Positions 35,501 through 56,400 of a DNA stretch of 64,000 nt are shown piece after piece. A program made the translations under genes and the position numbers. The notes below the pieces were generated by a model, which ran no database searches, was not told the origin of the DNA, and worked only from the letters and a program-made list of their open reading frames with translations. The DNA is from Crotophaga sulcirostris (lineage: Eukaryota > Chordata > Aves > Cuculiformes > Crotophagidae), in assembly GCA_013397455.1 (NCBI GenBank), contig VYZB01000373.1:410534-474533 (forward strand). The letters run 5' to 3'. Numbering within the stretch: position 1 is the stretch's first letter; every line of letters starts with the position of its first letter.

Positions 35501-37019
35501 TCTCCTTCCACATCCTCAGCACAGTTATGGGTCCCCAGCAGTGATGTGAGCCCACATGCCACGCCCTTACAAGCCAAAAAATTCCTGGTTAAAACCAAAA
35601 GGAAGGGGCTGTTCCCCTGCCAGATCTGGTTGACATACCTGCTCTCAGCCTCTCTCCCTGATGCAGCAGGAGCTGCCGTGAGCACCACGTGTTAGGCACA
35701 AGGCTTTTGGAGATGTTCCCAGAGGTGGTGGGCAGCCAGAGAAGGTTTCCCTGTTGCTTCTCAAGGAGTCTTTGTTAAAATTGGTCACGGTGGGCTGTGT
35801 CTCCTACTGCTCAGGTGGTTTTGCGGTTCATTTGGTGGGAAGCAAGTACAGTGTTGGAGGGTAAGCACAGCTCTGTGTGTTGCAACCCCTTCAAAAAAAA
35901 AAACCAAAAAACCCTGCACGGTGTGCATCCAGACAAATGCACATACCTGCTTTTAACCTGCTCACTGACAGCAAAATCCTCTGAGCTTGGGACCCTGGCA
36001 CAGGCAGGCAGCCGAGACAGACGTGGCCACAGTCAAGCCATCCTGGCTGCCTTGGGCACCTCCTTGGGATGGTGGGTTTTGCTGCTGGAGGGGTCTGGCA
36101 GTGCTGGTGCAGGGTCAGGAGCAGTCCAGATGCCGGAGGAAAGCAGGGATGAAACCCATTTTCAAAGGCCACGTAATTCCGTGGCATCTTTCTAGTTTTA
36201 GGGCTGTTTCTTACATTGTTGCATAATGAAATTTAGGGTTTTTTTTGTTTTCCTTCAAGCTAGACAAAGGCAATTTGATGCACTTTGAAAATAAATTGAA
36301 ACCAGCCTTCTCTATTTCATATTCTGCCAAGGTTCAAGCATCCCAGGAATACAATGTCAAGGATAAACCCCACCCTCAACCACACTTAGAAAGTTTTATC
36401 CCTGAGCAGCCAGGCTCTCCACTGTGCCTTCAGGAGCCTGGGCTGTGCGTTCCTCTGATGAGCAAGGATATACATTGTTTACCTATTGGCATTCTGGAAA
36501 ATGTAGTACCTCTTTTAAGATTTTTTATGGGTTTTGCCTGTAGCTTGCCCGCTGGGAAATGGACCTAATTTCTGGAGAAGACATGCTGTGCTGTCAGTAT
36601 GTCAGACTGGCAAAACAGAGCTGTACGTATGGTTTGCATTTCAGGCTGAATTGAAGCCATAGCTTAAACTGCAGCATTTTTATTTTATTTTTTTTACAGC
36701 ATGGGCTCAGAGAAAGTCTCTTTGGAAAAGTATTTATCCTGGACTTGTAAATACAGTATTATTTCTGCAATGTTCTATCATCTAATTTCTTATGAAATTT
36801 GCAGTATTGACTGCCAGGAATAACACAGAGACTGTACTTGCACTTTTTCCTTTTCTTTTTATTGTTGATGTGGCACGGAAACCTTCAGTGGGCTGGGGAA
36901 GGGAGCCTGTGGTGGCCCTTGCTCAGATTCACAGCACAGGATTTCAAGCTTGGCATAGGAAAGAAATGAAGCCCTAACTTGTGGTGCCCAAACCAGAGCT
37001 TGCTGACAGAGAAGACAAA

Positions 37020-37157
37020 GTGGTTTTGGACAGTAATGATGCTTTAACTACTTGGTCTGTAAACTGACTTGACATTAAAAAAATGACGGTGGTTTTGGAC
37101 AGTAATGATGCTTTAACTACTTGGTCTGTAAACTGACTTGACATTAAAAAAATGACG
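37020..37157 (+). repeat. Perfect 69-bp tandem duplication (2 copies)
   Basis: Copy 1 is 37020-37088 and copy 2 is 37089-37157. Both begin GTGGTTTTGGACAG and end with A7 then TGACG. I see no mismatch between the copies. Confidence 0.95.
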
Positions 37158-38289
37158 GTCGTTGCCATCTATTTGGCATCCACTGCTCTCCAGCTGTGGG
37201 TTAAAAAGGATTTTTTTCTGCAGTGTTTCCAAGGTTTTCCAAGTAGCTCTCACATGCACACACCCCACCAGAATACTTGGATTTTTTGGCAGCCAGCCTT
37301 TTTGCACGCCCAGGGATGGGTTATTATCGGGTAGACAGCAAGAACAATCACCCTGCAGATCCTCTGTGGAGAAGAAGAAGGTTACAGGGGGATTTGTCAG
37401 AGTGAGGTGGATTGTGTCACTCCAGAGGGATGGGACTGGAGAGGCACTGTGAAAAGTTGCCCAGGGAATCATGGATTGGGGAGGGAATTTGGCTGGATGC
37501 AAATAGGAGTATTGAGATTTACAGTTAATCCTGTCCATCGGGATTAACTCTGTAGATATCATTGCAGTTAATTCAAAGCACTTTGAGGCTGGGGGACAGA
37601 CTGTCAAGCAATTACAGTAATAAAGGAGTGTGGATATCAGAATATGAGGACCTGGCCTTTTTATGCCACAGCATTATTATATCATTTAAAACCACAGTTA
37701 TTTTATGACATAAAATCGTAGTTAAACTATGATTTAGACATTGCACTTCCCCTAAACTCTTGCTCAGGATGCCAGGTCTGGCCTGTGGGTGCTTGGGAAT
37801 AAGCATGTGTCTGCATTCTGCAGAACGTGCTTGAAATGCAGGCCATGAAGGATTTGGGTAGCTGAGCTCAGGTGCCGTCTGTGTTTGTTGACATTGGCTA
37901 TGGTTCCACAGCGAATCATTATCTCATCCAAGCAGGAGAGCTGGGGAGGCTTTGCAACCAGTCAGTTAACTGAAGTTTTCTCAGCACTCCTCAGGGGTGT
38001 TCATGCTCATCCCCTGCCCAGAAAGGGACCTAAGGCAATACTTTAGCCATGTAGCATGATGCCTGACACAGTTAATACCAAGTTTTGAATAACCGTGCCT
38101 GTGATCTAGGACAGGACATCACTCTCTGTACAGTCTCACCCAGGATTAGCCTCTTTTCACTCTGGGGCTTTAAGGGAGAACTAAAACAGGGAGTCCCCTG
38201 GCAAGTCCCAAAACCCTGCACCACAGCCCTGGCTCCCAGCAGAGGCCAGTGTAAGCCACGTCTGAGCAAAGAATTTGGCCCAGCGCAGT

Positions 38290-38790
38290 ATCACAGTATT
38301 ACAAGGTTGGAAAGGACCTTTGAGACCATCTAGTCCAACCTAGAACCCAACACTAACACCAACCCATCATCTAAACCATGGCACTCAGTGCCTCATCCAG
38401 TCTTCCCTTAAACACCTCCAGGGTTGGCGACTCCACCACCTCCCCGGGCAGCGCATTCCAATGGCCAATCACCCTTTCAGTGAAGAATTTTTTCCTAATA
38501 TCAAGCCTAAACCTCCCCTGATAAAGCTTGAGACTATGTCCTCTTGTTCTGTCACTGGTCACCTCAGAGATGAGACCAAACCCTGCCTGCCTACAACCTC
38601 CTTTTAGGCAATTGTAGAGAGTTTTAAGGTCTCCCCTGAGCCTCCTCTTCTCCAGGCTAAACAACCCCAGCTCCCTCAGATGCTCCTCGTAGGGCTTGTG
38701 CTCCAAACCCTTCACCATCTTTGTTGCTCTCCTCTGGACACACTCCAGTATCTTGACAACTTTCTCAAACTGTACTACATTGTATTTCTG
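38290..38790 (-). mobile_element. CR1 LINE fragment with open ORF2 C-terminus
   Basis: The minus strand carries an uninterrupted frame (38371-38802) with [34 protein letters not shown] and [20 protein letters not shown], the C-terminal part of CR1 ORF2. The intact frame and its closeness to the copy at 12908-13197 suggest a young insertion. The N-terminal endonuclease and reverse transcriptase are absent, so it is dead. Confidence 0.95.
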
Positions 38791-46084
<7,294 letters not shown>

Positions 46085-47208
46085 GCCGACCTCCAGCCGG
46101 AACAGTGGGCCTGCCTTGGAAGTCACCTTGGCAACAGATGTACCTCACACCCTCAGCCTGGGAGATGTGAGACTGCATGCAGGTGCTTGCCCCTCTAAAA
46201 GGTGCTTGTTCCCTCCCGTCCTTGTAGGATGCGCTGGAGAAGGAGATGAGATCACAGGGAGCTGGAAAGAGGCAGAGGAGACATCTCCTCAAACAACCCA
46301 CAGCTGCTACAGAAACGCAGTATTTATCAAGTAATGGTTTCTGCATGGATTTTCAAAGGAGGGGCACATCGATGAGATTTTTTTCGGGTGCCTTCACCCT
46401 TCCCACCCCAGCAACTTTGAAAACTGGAGGCATGGACAGCTGAACAGCCTACGGGGACCCTGGGAAGGGTTAAAGAAGTGATGAGAGGCACTGCTCAAGG
46501 CTGGGGGAAGTCACTGGCAGCCTTTCCACATCACATTGGGCTTTTTTTGATGATGCCTTCCCTGTTTCCAAAACATAACAGGCAAAGACTTTGGAGCAGT
46601 GTGGGGAAAAGTAGAGGGGAGCTTTCTAAGTGGATTAAGCAGGGACAAATTGCATGAACTGAGCTCCATCTTTACTCCTGTAGAAGAGGTGATATGTGCC
46701 TGGGAGCAGGTGTAAACCACTACCCAAGCCCTGCACCACAGGCAGAGCCTGGCAGCAGCTGCCCTTGTGGAGCCTGCGGTGCCGTCCATCCCTGTGTGCC
46801 GTGCGCTGTGCCTCGGCAGGGCTGGGCTGCTGCCAAGGTGTGTTTGGGGTATGGGATTTGAAGGCTTCAGTCTCTCGCTTGCTCATTCCCTTCACTGTCA
46901 GGGAATTAAAAGGCAAACCTACTGCAAGCTCTGCTGCTTGTGAAAAACCACTCCTGCCTGCTCTCTTAGGCCTGTCTGTGTGAAACTCTTTGAAAGGCTT
47001 GCAGAAAAATCTTCTAACAAAGATGCCAGGCTATTTCAGCACAAGACAGTCAAGTTCAAAATGCTTTCTGAGAATGTTGGCACCTCTGGCAGAGCCCATC
47101 CTACTCCTGTCACCTCCTTAGGCTCTTGCCCAGAAGCCCACTGTGATGGGTCACAACAGCATCCCATCCAGGTAGGTCCTCAAGCATCAGGGCTAAGAAA
47201 TAATTAAA

Positions 47209-47214
47209 AATAAA
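47209..47214 (+). terminator. Candidate GASK1A poly(A) signal
   Basis: AATAAA 1.1 kb after the stop, preceded by ATTAAA at 47203. Further AATAAA hexamers lie at 47966 and 48356. Usage cannot be decided here. Confidence 0.4.
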
Positions 47215-49522
47215 AATGAACAGGATGAAAAAAGATACAGGGATGGGCTCTGTTGGAGCCTCTCTCACTCTGTGGCATTTCCCAGCCGAGGCACGCAGTC
47301 AGTGTTTGCTTGCCAGGAGCTTCAGGGAGCAGCCCTCTATTTGTCCAACATTACGAGTGAAGCCTCCATGCTTGAGTCACCCCAAGTCACTTGTGTCTTT
47401 GGGAAGTCTCAGTGAGACTGATGTGGACACCCGCGCTGTGCTGCTGTCCCGTTGCCTTAGCTTGGGAGAACACGGCCACTCATGCAGTGGGAGAGGAAGA
47501 AAAGGGGGACATTTATGCTGTTCCTGCTCCAATGATCTCAGAGCCTGCAAGGGAGTGCCTTAACACCAATGTTGATAAGCACAAGCCATGACCTTTTTTT
47601 CCCTTTTTCCTCTTGCTGAAGAGAAGATGAAATGAGCCATGGGTGACATGAAGCATCAAGCACAAGTGCTCTCAGAAAGTGTCAACATCTCAGGCACGTC
47701 AACACTCAGAGCACTGGGAGCATCTTCCTGGAATCCTGCCCTTCAGTTAACCAGGGAAAGCTGTACCCCTATCAGCCTCCCTTTCTCATGAGTTATCGCC
47801 CAGTTTGCTGTGTTGTGGGATGGATGTCTGTAAAGGAGGTCCCACTAAAGCCCAAATCACCGTGATTCATTATTGGGAGGTAAGCTGAGCCTGTAAGCAT
47901 GGAGGAGAACAAAATAACTCATCCTGGATCCCGTGAAAAGCCATGGCCAAGCACAGCCTTACATGAATAAAGGAGACGAAATGTCACATAATTAAATCCA
48001 GATAAGATGCTGTGTAAAGCTATGTGGTAACAAGAGCATTAGTTTGGATGTGTGGCATCAGTCATAGTCTTGTTTTTCCCATTAAAATGAGAAATTTCAT
48101 TAAAAGAAGGGTTCTCATCCCATATATGTCAAGTTCTCAGCGAGAGACAAAAAAAGTTGGGGCTGTGCTGGAACAGCAGTTTTTGCCTTACCTTGCCTCT
48201 AGCTCCATCTTTTGCCTCCAATTGCATCTGCTTGACCTTAGCATTGCACAAGGTAGGGAGATTTTCCTAGGTTTTTTTTGCATTTCCTTAGTTGCAACAT
48301 GTGAGCTTGCTGGCTTAAACAAGTGTGGGAACATCTGTAAACACTTACACATGTGAATAAAAATCACTCTTCAATTAACAAGAAGCTTTGTATGGATAAA
48401 TGAGAGAAGCAAAAGCCATGATCTTGCTGAGATGGATCATTAGCCTCCTTTAATTAGTCATTTTTTTTCTGTGGACTTCTCTATGTAGCCAGCAAAGAGC
48501 ACAGGATCTGAACTGTAGTCACAGCTGTTTGGAGAGATCCTGTGACTGCTCTGGCTGCATCAGCCTTTACTACACAGTGTCAGGTTTGGTTTGCTCCAGC
48601 TATGAATGTGTCACATTTCCAATGATAAACTTATATTTTATGGGTTTATAACATAGTTATAAAAATTCATTCAGGGCCGTGCTTGAAAAACAAGATCTCA
48701 TCTCAGGAGTGATCCTGTTTTAACCAAACTTCACTGGACATCATCATGGATCCTGTTGGGGTGGAGTAACAAAAAAAAAAAGGATGCATTCTCAGCTGGC
48801 TGTGGAGCTAGGGCAGGACTGCTTTGGCTTTAAGAAGGCAGCAGCAGCTAAGCAAGGGAAAAAACAGTGGATAAACAAGTTAAAGCACCTTCCCTGGGCT
48901 TGTAAGAGCTGAAGTGCAGGTGGCTTCCAGCCGAGGCGATTGAATGCAACCCCCATCCTACCAAGGACGCTCTTGCCAGCATCACTGATGACAGGAGAGA
49001 GGAGAGCAGCAGCAAGGAGCCAAGACCACTGGAAAAGTGAAGCCTCTTCAGTGCCAGTGCCCCTGGGGGCCCAGGAGTGTGGGCACAATCGCTGCTTGCT
49101 CTACATGTCACCCCAAAAGACCCAGGGAAAAATTTGATGAAGCCGTCCTGTGCCTGGTTCTTCCCTTTACCACTTCAAGAGCTACTGGAAACGCCCAAAA
49201 TGTTTTTCCCAAGGCACCAGGCAGCATTTCTGCTGGGGCTGCTTGTAGGAGGGCATCCCTGCAGCACCCTCATGTGCACCCTTGGTGCTGCAGCAATGTC
49301 CTGCTCGCTGCCAGCACTTAGGGAATAGGTTGAAAGCATGGACACACATTCTCTGGGGCTTCAGGAGTAGGAAACTATTTCTTCTCACAGTCCCTGAAAT
49401 GGTGTGATCTTTGTTTAACAGCCCTGTGGTTGCATACTGCCCTTCAGCTGGAAGAAAACGGGGCCACAGGAAGGGAGGCAGGGGCCAAATTTGCTCTAAA
49501 AAACTGAACACCCCCACCAATG

Positions 49523-49627
49523 TTCATGCATGCACCCACACTTGCACACAGACATGCATGCATTTGCACACACGCATGCACAACTTCCCCCCATGCACAT
49601 CCCTCCTGTGCATGTGCATGCAGACAC
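49523..49627. repeat. CA- and ATGCA-rich simple repeat
   Basis: Alternating purine-pyrimidine DNA with many ATGCA, GCACAC and ACGCATGCAC units, potentially Z-DNA-forming. Degenerate microsatellite. Confidence 0.75.
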
Positions 49628-49974
49628 TTGCCCAGACCTCCCCACAGGCATCATTACTCCTGCGCAGCCTTAGGCCCCCAAAACTGGTGACCCCTGAAAT
49701 GCTCTGCAGCAGCCTGCTCCAGTGCTTTGCTGGCTGCGCACTCCATAAGCCACAGGACACCAAATAGCTTTTGAAACAGCCCCTCACTAACCTCACAGAG
49801 GAGCCTGAATACCCAGTGAAGCCACCCACTGGCTGGGGACACCACCAGTGGGGTAGCACTCATGAGTGCCACTCAGAGACCTCAGAAGATGCTCAGCAAA
49901 AACTGCACAAGCAGCTCCATGCCCACATGGGTGAAGCGTGGCCTGGCTGCTGCCTGAAAGGCAAGAGCTAGCAG

Positions 49975-50415
49975 GTAAATCCAAATTTATTGTTACATTG
50001 CCGGATATAAAAGTAATCTGGCTTTTAGAAAGCAATTTATTTATGCTTTCAGTTCTTGCTTAAATATTTATGTGGAAAAGGAAAAAAAAAATGCACGCCG
50101 ACATAGGGCTATCATTGTAGCAACGGCCTTTAAGATTAATGGAAGTAAATTAGCCTGACGTTTTATTTACATCCAGCAAAACAGTAGATAAACCCTCCTT
50201 TGTGATGGATTTTCTTCATTAGTTAGGCGAACGCCTAAAGTACAGCTTTTGACATTGTTTCTTCCAAGTGGTTAGACAAACAGTTTATCAAAAGAGTATA
50301 AAATTGTCAGGAAACGAAGCAGATTAACGACCAGTAAAGGGAAGATCATTGAATTTATGATATAAGTAGCAGTTTCACTGGAACCTAAGGAACAGCTTAT
50401 TAGATAACTGACATG
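49975..50415. promoter_or_regulatory. Candidate conserved non-coding element
   Basis: About 440 bp of AT-rich, non-repetitive sequence with a markedly different texture from its GC-rich flanks. It is dense in TTTATTTA, GATAA and TAAT cores and contains the perfect inverted repeat TTAGGCG-AA-CGCCTAA at 50223-50238, with two preserved CpGs. I see no coding potential and no transposon match. Enhancer function is inferred only. Confidence 0.35.
50223..50238. repeat. Perfect 7-bp inverted repeat with 2-bp spacer
   Basis: TTAGGCG at 50223-50229 and CGCCTAA at 50232-50238, separated by AA. Dimeric-factor-type site in the candidate element. Confidence 0.9.
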
Positions 50416-53400
50416 TACACAGACACAGAAGGGCTGAGCCACCCCCCCGAGTCTGCCACCCCAGCAGCAGCTGCTCCCCAAATCATCCCTTCATAGGAGG
50501 TCTCTGCACTGAGGCTTCACCTCCCTCCTCCTTCACTACCCTTAGGTCTGGGTTTATTCTGTAACTCTCTCATTAGAGCTTGTGAACATAGTATTTCCTC
50601 CCAATTAAAAACCTCTTAGACTTGTAACAGCTTCAGGGACTATAACCTTGTCTTCATGTCTGCACTGCAACAATGCTGTCTGCAACCTAATTTGGTGATT
50701 TTGGCTGCTATTACAGCAGTAATAATCATACCAATAACAACAACAATAATGTATAGGACTTCTCTAGTCTTTTGACTCTTTGGAAAAAAACAAAAAATTC
50801 CCTCAGCATTAGCTGTTTATGGATCCCATATGGCTCCTCCAGCAATTACCTCTGGAATGATAATTAGCTGTCAGGTAAGGCAAATGGGGGAAAGGAGAAG
50901 GGGAACCTGGAGGAAAGGAAACCTTCCCTGTAACATCAGAGGGGCTGTTGCTGTCGCATCCAAGGTCTCTGCCCCGCACAAGAATGGGCTCAGGTTTTCA
51001 AGATGCAGAAAAGGGACTTTGGACTCAAAGATGACTTAAACAGTGCTGTGGATCTCAGTCCCTGAGTGCTGTCTCCAGCAGGTGGCATAGCCTCGATAGG
51101 TTGTCTTTTCCCCAGACTTGCCAAAAGTATCTTCAAATTTTCATCTCTTCAACGGCAAATTTTAAGCTGCTTGAGCATCAGTAATTCCCTAATTCTCTCC
51201 TATCCTAATCTGCCCAGCTGCACTTCATATCCCACCATCATTTTCTCTCTGTTACCATCTCTTTCCCATTAAAATCCAGATTTACAGGAGTTGCTGGGGC
51301 ATGTTGCTCCAGGCCAGGTGCATTGGGAAGCAGGACCGAGCAGGATGGCCTCTTGAAGGATGACCCACTGCAGCAACCAGGGCTCTGCTTACCCAAGTGT
51401 AGACCCAGGTGCTTGGCAGCTGCAGGAGAAAGCAATTCTTCCTCCTTATGGTGTTTAAAATGGATTGCACCATCTGTGCAGAGGTGCAGGAATGGCTCTT
51501 ACTATTCAAAAACCCATCCCAGGGACAACTGCAGGGGCCAGTCCAAAAGTCCTGCAGTTTAGGAGTTCTTGGCAGTGCTGATGGTCCTATGAAAATAGCA
51601 GGCCTCCAAATGTATCCAATTAGTACACAAAATAGCTCGGGAAGACGAGGTCTCTCAAACTTGACCTTGCTCAAGAGCAAGTGTGTGGGCTTCCAGCTTC
51701 TGTCTCTTGCTTGGGTTTGGATGCCATGTGGAGTTTTCTCCTCCTGCCAGTCCCTGGCCAAGTTCCCAGTCAGGCAGTCAGACTTCCCTTTTCACCTCCT
51801 TTTGGGATAGGAGGGAGGGTGACTACCTGCATGGCCAGGCAGAAGAGGGGCTCATGGCATCCCTGCCACAAGCACACAGCAGGAGGTACAACAAGGAGGA
51901 AGGGCAGAAGCATCAGGTCCTTTCTTTAAATCCTTGAGTTTTCTTGACCAATATCACAAACTCATATTTCAATCTGCAGGAGTATTAACACAGCAGATGG
52001 ACTGCCTGACCTTTCCCTGCCTGCCCAGAGGTGGTGATACCTTCAGAAAGCACCCAAAAGCTATGAAGATTTTTTTTTTCTCACTACGTGCTGAGCCCTG
52101 GTAAAGTGGAGAGAAACTCTTCAGGAATGGTTCAGTCCCATCCTGTCTCCAGTCCAGCCAGATGAATATGGGTGTTTTTGAACCAGGTTATAGGAAAATG
52201 TGAGTCCTGGCTCTGTGTAGAAATGGGATGGGATGTGCCCATGCAGGGGATATTTCCTTGGGGGTTGCTGCTGGCCAAGCTCTCCACTTGAGCAGGCATG
52301 ACACCACCTCTTTCAGTCCTGTTTTTTGGGTGAGTTTTACTCCACTGGATTTTTTTTGGCCACATCTGAGAAGAAATGGAGTGTTTATTGCAGGATGAGA
52401 CTAGCAGATAAATGGTGCAGGCTTCCCTGCAAGTGTTGCCATGTTTTTTGCTGGCATATGATTTTAATTGCCCATTCCGGCTGCATCAGAAAAGGCTTGG
52501 AGTAGGAAAAGCATGTTTTGTCCCAGGGCTGTTTATGTACATAAACTATCTGGGGTTTATTGCTTTGACCTTTCCAGAAAAAAAGTTCTTGGCTCCTGTG
52601 AGTTACATCTTAAACAAAAAAATAGGGGGTTCTACTAAGCTGAACAGCAGATTTGGTGCCTCTAGGAGAGATAGGATAGGAGGAGGCTGAGATTTGCTAC
52701 AATTGGAACAAATTTTCTTTGACGTTTTTTGTTCAGTTCGCCAGAGTCTGGCAGTTCTGCTTCTTGCCCACAGCAAATAGTCTGAGAGCAGGCAATTTTA
52801 TTCAATTTAAGGCAATTCAGTGTTGTGAAGGTGAAGGGGGAGAGGTGGCCCAAAATGTATGCACAGAATAGTCAGGTTAGGTCAGATACTTCTTGCTTTA
52901 TCTTTCAAGCAAACCTGGCGTTGCATGCAAAGACACATAGAAAAGAAAACGTATAGAGTTTACCCAAGCCATTCAAGGTGAAGTTGAAAGCTAAGGGTGC
53001 AGAGACCGGAGGTCTCTCTTCCCTCTCTTCTTCCACTGAAGACAGAGCAATTTGCTGAGGAGCTGTTCAGAAACCAGTTGTCACTCACACCTGGCTGGTG
53101 ACCTCTGCCTGCTGCTACCAGGTGCCGACCCTCATGACAAGTTTGCACACTCTGAGTGCTCTTCCCTTCTCCATCCCTTCTCCCAGTTCTGCCCCCATCC
53201 CTGCATCCTTGCAATCCTCAGCTGCAGGACAGGGGGCAGGAGGCTGGCGTTGGGCCCGTCAAACGGATGGGCTCCAGCTAGAGGGTTAAAACGTGGTAGC
53301 TTGCACTGCTTCTTCCTTGCCTCAGATAAGACACCAAGGTCTCCAGGAAAGTCAGGAACTTTAGCATCTTTTACTGGTCCCAAAATAGTTAAGTTATGTA

Positions 53401-56400
53401 GACACGTGCCCACAGCACATGGGGAGAGGAGCCACAGAATTCTGCTCTCCTCTGCTGGCAAAGCTGCCTGTGTTGGCACAGGTGGATTATTCACTGCCAT
53501 GGACAGCTGGGAGGCTTTGCAGGGAGCTGCAGATCACTGCGAAGTGCAAGCAGTCCTCTCCGTTTCCACCCCATCACTGAGGGGTGAGAAAGGACCTTCC
53601 TTGCAGACATAAGTTCACAAATTAATTTTCCCCCCCTACATGGAGTAACTATACGGTGGGGTCACCCCCTGCTGGGGACCCTGGTGTGCCTTCACCCCCT
53701 CTTAGCCAGCCCTGGCACTAAGAAAAGCAGGTTCAGTGGTGGGTTTGAGCAAAAGCACACCCATCAAAGGAAATCAAGCTAGTTCTTTATTTGCAGAGCA
53801 AACAGCAGAAGGGAAGCCAATGCTTGCTGTTCCTGTCCACTGCTGAGCCCTGCAAGCCCTTGGCTGGAGAGTGTTCAGACCTGATTTCAGCACCGGCCTC
53901 CTGCCTGCACTTCCCACTGAACGGCTCGTTTGAAAGCAGAGCTGGTGGCTGAAGTGAGGATGAAGTGGAAGGGCTGATGTTGGTCGACCAAGGAAGCTTT
54001 TCTTACAGAAAATTGCTGGCAAGTCCTCTCAGTGCTCCTGGCTCTGGGCTGAGGCTGAGGGAGCCAGCCAGGCATGGGCAGAAATGACCACTAAAACATT
54101 GCTCGTACAGAACTACCGAGCTCCAGCACTAAGCTGAGAGGGGTCTTGGGGTAGGCTGGGGCAGGATTCATTGGTGGCACAAGGCCAGCTTACCTGCCCA
54201 GCTGTGTTGCTGTAGTCCCAAGGCTTAGGAGGCAACCACCCTTTGGCTGCCATTCCACAGCTCTGTTATTATCTGGAGTCAAATATAATTAAACACAGAT
54301 GCTCCTGAGCAAATAGCATTTAAGACTTCAGAGAGTCGGGTGCAGGGCAGCTAAGAGAGAGACTGCTGGTGGAGATAGGCAGCCTCTCTCATCAGCTTCA
54401 ACTCAGCCAGAAATTTAGGCTGAGGCAGGCAACAACTGTGGAGGAGTAAAAATCAGCTGGAGTGGTCTTGCCCAGGATTTTACAGGGAGAGAAGGCAACT
54501 CAGGGAGGAGATGAGGTCCACTCTGCTCTCTGAGCTACTCCCTCTGAGCAATTCTGGGGCCACCCCTGAGAAACAGGGTTGGTTTGGGGCACATGGAGGT
54601 ACCAGCCCCTGTGTCATCAAAGTCCCCTGTAAGCTCCTTGGAGATACTGTCACCACTTGGGAGCCATGTACTTTGACTGCACTCAACTAAGCCTTTTGAC
54701 AGCAAAGATAAGGCAATATTTGTCCTGCTTTCTGACTCCACAAAGGCAGCATTAGGACATCAGAAAGTCTGGGATTAGGACGTCAGAAAGTCCTGCTGCT
54801 TAATCTTGCTTTGAAGGGATGTGGAAAAAGAAAGAAAAGAAGAAAAGGGAAGAACAGAGCAGTGAGAGTGGGTAGCCTGTGTGAGCAGATGTGTAAGAAC
54901 AAAGTACTAGGGTAACACATCTGTGCTTATCCTTTGTGAGATTGAGGTGTCCTCAGAGACTCAGCCTTCCTTGGTGAAATCTGGTATTTTTAGCACAAAA
55001 TGGGAAACCTGAGTTGAAAGCCTGCTGTGGTCCCTGCAGTGATGAGATCCCCCCACCATCATCAGGCAAACCCCAGGCTCCTGCACTGTCCCTGTGGAAG
55101 GACTCTGTTTTTACTCCCTGCTGCTGTAGTCTGGAGACACTGAGCATTTTGCTTTTGTCAGGGAAGTTTGGAGGCAGCTGGGAAGAGCTGGTGGATACCT
55201 GGGGAGCACCGTGCCTGTGGAAGAGGCCAGGACTCAGTGCCCATACCAGGGCACCACATCCACTGCGGCATCTTCCATGCTTATATTCCTCCTCCTCTTC
55301 TAGAAATGGGAAAGAATCAATCAATACCTGTGGGAGCTGTCTCTGTTTTGGCTTGGTAGGGACTTTTGAAGACTGATCATGATTCAAGAGGTGCAAGAAA
55401 ATGTACAAAGCACACAAAACACACAATCTTCTGTTCTGGCAGCTTGGCTTTGCTCTCCCAGGCTCTGCTCCAGCCTGGCTCCAGGCTGTGTGGAGGGAGA
55501 GAGAGGCTGCTCGATCTTTCCCTCTCCCACTCAGTGATGCTTTTGCACATGCCCTTCAAAAAAAAGATTCCATTTTTCTGAGGCATTTTGATAGCTTTCA
55601 CTAGGGACTGCCTTTTTTATGCCTGTAGTATCATTCACTTCCCTGCCCCCGTGTGCAGCAGCTGCCCCTTCCATGCTCTGCAAAGCAGCCAGGCACTGTC
55701 TATTTTGATTGCTTTTTCCCACCTACTTGCCTGCCCTTGGATCACAGTGGCACATTAACAAGGGGACATGGGACAACGGAAGGGCTGGGAAATAGAGAAG
55801 GTTTGGACGTCAAGAGGCAGAGCAAGAGGGGAAAGCAGGTACCTGCAGGGCTGGTGAGTTCAAGCCCCAGCATGGTGTAAGCAGAGGTGTCCATGGACAT
55901 GGGCAAAAAAGTAATTTCTCTGTCTTTGCAGAGCTATGGCCTTCAAGTTTGCCTCTTTTATTCCATAGAGACCACTGATTGCAAAAACCAGATGCCATCT
56001 GTCCACCGTACCTCATAAATCAGATTTTAATTGTCTCGGGGAGAGGGCTGTCTCCTGCCGTGTGCTGCAAACCAGGTCTGCAGGAGTTACTCTGCAAAAT
56101 TTACATTTCTGAGATGAGTTAGTGATTAGGGCTCTGGTTTCATACTGAGGAGGCTGAAATTCAATTTCTCCCCCTCTCACAGTTTTCCTGGCTGATGGTG
56201 GAGAGTGGCTCAGGGTGTGCCTATGTTAATCGTGCAAGTGCAGATCTGGTTTTCACCTCTTGGCTGATCTCCCTCCCCACCTTACTCGCACCGCAGCACA
56301 TCTGCATCCAGAAGAGGCAGGGGGGTTCCTGTGATGAAGGACACCTTTGAGTCAGGACAAACAGAGACACCTCCAAGATCTGGTTTTACTCCATGAAAAA

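Larger units (their letters stand above)
28073..38289. other. Intergenic DNA upstream of GASK1A
   Basis: About 10 kb without a recognised coding exon. It holds a CpG-rich patch (29490-29590), the 69-bp tandem duplication (37020-37157) and a 12-bp repeat at about 35003-35027. AT-rich blocks near 31360-31450 and 34340-34700 could be conserved non-coding DNA. The 5' untranslated exon(s) and promoter of GASK1A should lie somewhere upstream of 40620, possibly here. Confidence 0.6.
46085..49974. other. GASK1A 3'UTR and downstream flank
   Basis: No recognised coding exon. The first part is presumably the GASK1A 3'UTR. A CA/ATGCA-rich tract lies near the right end. Confidence 0.65.

Noticed and set aside
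53052..53612. Plus-strand frame of 186 codons
   Set aside because: No recognisable domain, no promoter or splice context, and an overlapping open frame on the other strand; chance in GC-richer DNA.
54752..54797. 23-bp near-duplicate (GGACATCAGAAAG / GGACGTCAGAAAG)
   Set aside because: Minor local slippage without further structure.
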